NCBI GenBank assembly: GCA_001796415.1
Contig: MGML01000075.1
Coordinates: 1 to 7,393, forward strand
Direction of reading: 5' to 3'
Origin: Chloroflexi bacterium RBG_13_46_14
GTDB taxonomy: Bacteria > Chloroflexota > Dehalococcoidia > Dehalococcoidales > UBA2162
Length of the DNA: 7,393 bases
The notes under the pieces are model-generated. The model was not told the DNA's origin. It did not search any database and saw only the letters and a list, made by a program, of their open reading frames with translations. The stretch's first letter is position 1. Each line of letters begins with the position of its first letter. Below are positions 5,644-7,393 of this stretch, piece by piece. Position numbers and translations under genes: made by a program.

Positions 5644-5670
5644 TATCTTGGAAGAGAAACTGGACACACA

Positions 5671-6933
5671 ATGGGAATGACAATCGCACAGAAGATACTG
5701 GCAAGGGCTTCCGGTAACCAGGAGGTTCGTACCGGAGAATACGTTATAGCGGACATCGATCTGGTTATGGCTAATGATTCCGGTTTGAAAAATATTATCC
5801 CGATACTCAATGAAGCCGGAGTTAAGAAATTATGGGATCCAGCCAGGATAGTCGCGGTATTTGACCACTACAGTCCGCCGGCAACAGTTGAACAGGCTGA
5901 ACTTCACAGGAAGATAAGAGACTCGTTAAAGTCATTCGGGGTGAATAATATTTATGATGTCGGGGTTGGGATCGAACATCAGGTACTGGTTGAAAAGGGA
6001 TGGGTGGTGCCGGGAGATCTTATCGTAGCCGGCGATTCGCATACTACAACTCACGGTGCCTTAGGTGCTGCCGCTACCGGGATCGGTTCATCAGAGGTAG
6101 CATATGTGTTGGCTGCAGGTAAACTGTGGTTCAGAGTCCCTGAAACGATCAAATTCATCCTGTCGGGTACTTTACCGCCGATGATTACTTCAAAGGATGT
6201 TATACTCTATATCGCCGGTAAATACTCAACAAGCGTGGCTCAATATATGGCTATAGAGTTTACCGGTCTGGTAGCTAAGGAAATGAGCCTTGAGAGTCGG
6301 CTGACAATGAGTAATATGTCGGTGGAAATAGGAGCAAAATTTGCCTTTTTCAAACCTGATGAGAAAGTAGATGAATACATAGCGGAAAGAACAACGAAAC
6401 AATACAAACCGGTACATGCAGATAAGGATGCGGTCTATAAAGCAGAACATGAAATAGACGTGTCAAATCTGCCACCACAGGTAGCACTGCCATATGAGGT
6501 TGATAATGTTAAACCTGTTTCCGAACTGACCGGAACCAGAATACATCAGGCTCTTCTTGGCTCCTGCACGAACGGCAGGATTGAGGATTTAAGGATTGCG
6601 GCTGAAATCATGAAGGGCAGGAAGGTACATCAGGACACCAGGTTTCTCGTTATTCCGGCTTCCAGTGAGGTATATAATCAGGCAATCAGCGAAGGGCTCA
6701 TAGAGGTCTTTATCAAGGCAGGAGGAATGATATGTCCGCCTGGTTGTGGAGCCTGTTTTGGAAGTCACATGGGATTACTTGCGGATGGAGAAAACTGTAT
6801 CGCTTCCATAAACAGAAATTTCAAAGGGAGAATGGGAAGTCCTGATTCCAGGGTGTTCCTTGCATCTCCAGCAACTGTAGCTGCATCAGCAATAGAAGGA
6901 AAGATAGCCGATCCAAGAAATTACCAGGAGTAA
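5671..6933 (+). CDS. 3-isopropylmalate dehydratase/homoaconitase-type hydro-lyase, large subunit
   Basis: A 420-residue large subunit of the two-subunit LeuC/homoaconitase branch of the aconitase superfamily. It carries the [4Fe-4S] cluster that dehydrates and rehydrates a 2-hydroxy diacid to its 3-hydroxy isomer. Cluster ligands are C299 in LLGSCTNGR and C359 and C362 in PPGCGACFG. The active-site stretch GDSHTTTHGALGA (121-133) and the SRLTMSNMSVEIGAKF segment (209-224) are family signatures. About 420 residues is the length of the short, archaeal/anaerobe-type LeuC, in contrast to about 465 in enterobacterial LeuC. C355 is an extra Cys close to the cluster motif. The gene starts 27 bases after the dehydrogenase stop; the preceding GGAAGAG is rather far, and Met3 (5677) is an alternative start, although MGMTIAQKIL is the usual beginning in this family. 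Its partner subunit follows after seven bases. The sequence does not tell isopropylmalate from citramalate-derived, homocitrate or citrate substrates. Confidence 0.9.
   Translation: MGMTIAQKILARASGNQEVRTGEYVIADIDLVMANDSGLKNIIPILNEAGVKKLWDPARIVAVFDHYSPPATVEQAELHRKIRDSLKSFGVNNIYDVGVGIEHQVLVEKGWVVPGDLIVAGDSHTTTHGALGAAATGIGSSEVAYVLAAGKLWFRVPETIKFILSGTLPPMITSKDVILYIAGKYSTSVAQYMAIEFTGLVAKEMSLESRLTMSNMSVEIGAKFAFFKPDEKVDEYIAERTTKQYKPVHADKDAVYKAEHEIDVSNLPPQVALPYEVDNVKPVSELTGTRIHQALLGSCTNGRIEDLRIAAEIMKGRKVHQDTRFLVIPASSEVYNQAISEGLIEVFIKAGGMICPPGCGACFGSHMGLLADGENCIASINRNFKGRMGSPDSRVFLASPATVAASAIEGKIADPRNYQE
6926..6930 (+). promoter_or_regulatory. Ribosome site for the small subunit inside the large-subunit gene
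   Basis: AGGAG at 6926-6930 overlaps the last codons of the large-subunit gene and lies ten bases before the small-subunit ATG at 6941. With stop and start only seven bases apart, translation of the two subunits is probably coupled, which would suit a one-to-one complex. Confidence 0.6.
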
Positions 6934-6940
6934 TTTTGAG

Positions 6941-7393
6941 ATGGATGTGATAAAGGGAAAAGTCTGGAAATTCGGTGATAACATCAATACCGATGTGATT
7001 ATACCCGGACGTTACATGAATACTCCGATTGAGGAGATGAAAAAGCATGCGCTTGAGATGGTGAATCCGCAATTTCCTCGGGACGTGAAAAAAGGAGACG
7101 TCATTGTCGGGGGTGAGAACTTCGGTTGCGGTTCGAGTCGGGAGGAGGCTGTAGCAGTATTGAAAGCTAACGGAATTGCCGCTGTGGTCTGCGAGTCCTT
7201 CGCCCGTATCTTTTTCAGGAACGCGATTTCAACAGGATTGCCGGTTATCGTTTGTCCGGGAATGTCAGAAGCTTTTAAAGAAAATGATACACTCGAACTG
7301 GATGTGGACGCTGCCACTGTCACTAATGTCAACCTTGAAACAGTGTTATCCTGCGAACCACTATCGGAAGAAATAAAAGAAATATTATCCAGA
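6941..7393 (+). CDS. 3-isopropylmalate dehydratase/homoaconitase-type small subunit, 3' partial
   Basis: An open frame of 151 codons that runs off the window end without a stop; the family is about 160-170 residues, so only the last few are missing. This is the swivel (domain 4) subunit that covers the Fe-S cluster of the preceding large subunit and supplies the catalytic serine and substrate-binding arginine. Visible are VWKFGDNINTDVIIPGRY (8-25), the substrate loop YMNT (25-28), GENFGCGSSREEA (58-70) with the catalytic-type Ser in GSSRE, and SFARIFFRNAISTGLP in the middle. In archaeal homoaconitase small subunits the loop is YLRT, where Arg contacts the distal carboxylate, and in archaeal isopropylmalate isomerase it is YLVY, as I recall. 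YMNT is neither, but resembles the YLNT of several bacterial LeuD proteins. It is the last gene visible in the operon; whether a synthase gene follows is outside the window. Confidence 0.9.
   Translation, partial: MDVIKGKVWKFGDNINTDVIIPGRYMNTPIEEMKKHALEMVNPQFPRDVKKGDVIVGGENFGCGSSREEAVAVLKANGIAAVVCESFARIFFRNAISTGLPVIVCPGMSEAFKENDTLELDVDAATVTNVNLETVLSCEPLSEEIKEILSR

Noticed and set aside
1..7393. CRISPR arrays, tRNA or rRNA genes, transposases, integrases, toxin-antitoxin or defence genes
   Set aside because: I looked on both strands and saw no regularly spaced repeats, no tRNA-like cloverleaf and no recognisable mobile or defence protein.

Overview
The window looks like a bacterial chromosome or metagenome contig of moderate GC. 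The features that point to bacteria are Shine-Dalgarno sites (GGAG, AGGAG, GAGGAGGT), use of TTG and GTG starts, and a perfect TATAAT box. My best guess is an anaerobic bacterium of the Chloroflexota/Dehalococcoidia kind. That guess rests on the overall gene set, the short Gly/Asp-rich secreted peptide and the two-subunit LeuC/LeuD-type hydro-lyase; nothing here is a phylogenetic marker, so it is tentative.

Layout. Positions 2-253 hold the 3' end of glmS on +. A convergent minus-strand gene for a small ABM-fold (antibiotic biosynthesis monooxygenase-like) protein lies at 390-734. The two stop codons are separated by an unusual pair of interleaved inverted repeats (290-370). A repeat-rich AT-rich spacer (735-964) leads to a HIGH-motif nucleotidyltransferase (965-1393) that appears to be transcribed leaderless. 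Next comes a small secreted repeat peptide (1540-1773), followed directly by a PKD-domain surface protein (1797-2931) that lacks a start region and changes frame near 2346. A gene-poor stretch (2932-3369) carries only short candidate coding remnants.

From 3370 to the window end is a tight four-gene + strand operon. It encodes a DAO/sarcosine-oxidase-type FAD oxidoreductase, an NAD-type isopropylmalate/isocitrate dehydrogenase family enzyme, a LeuC/aconitase-type [4Fe-4S] hydro-lyase large subunit, and its LeuD-type small subunit (cut by the window edge). The last three form the classic isomerase plus beta-decarboxylating dehydrogenase module, which turns a 2-hydroxy diacid into its 3-hydroxy isomer and then a 2-oxo acid. 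The substrate (isopropylmalate, a methylmalate, homocitrate or citrate) cannot be fixed from sequence. The dehydrogenase lacks the SxxN signature of isocitrate dehydrogenase, and the small subunit lacks the Arg of archaeal homoaconitase, so a hydrophobic-tail substrate is favoured. The flavoprotein is the unusual partner.

I found no strong evidence for a wholly new defence or mobile system. The most rewarding places are the interleaved repeats at 290-370, the shared words flanking the ABM gene, the secreted peptide/PKD pair with its frame changes, and the substrate question of the operon.
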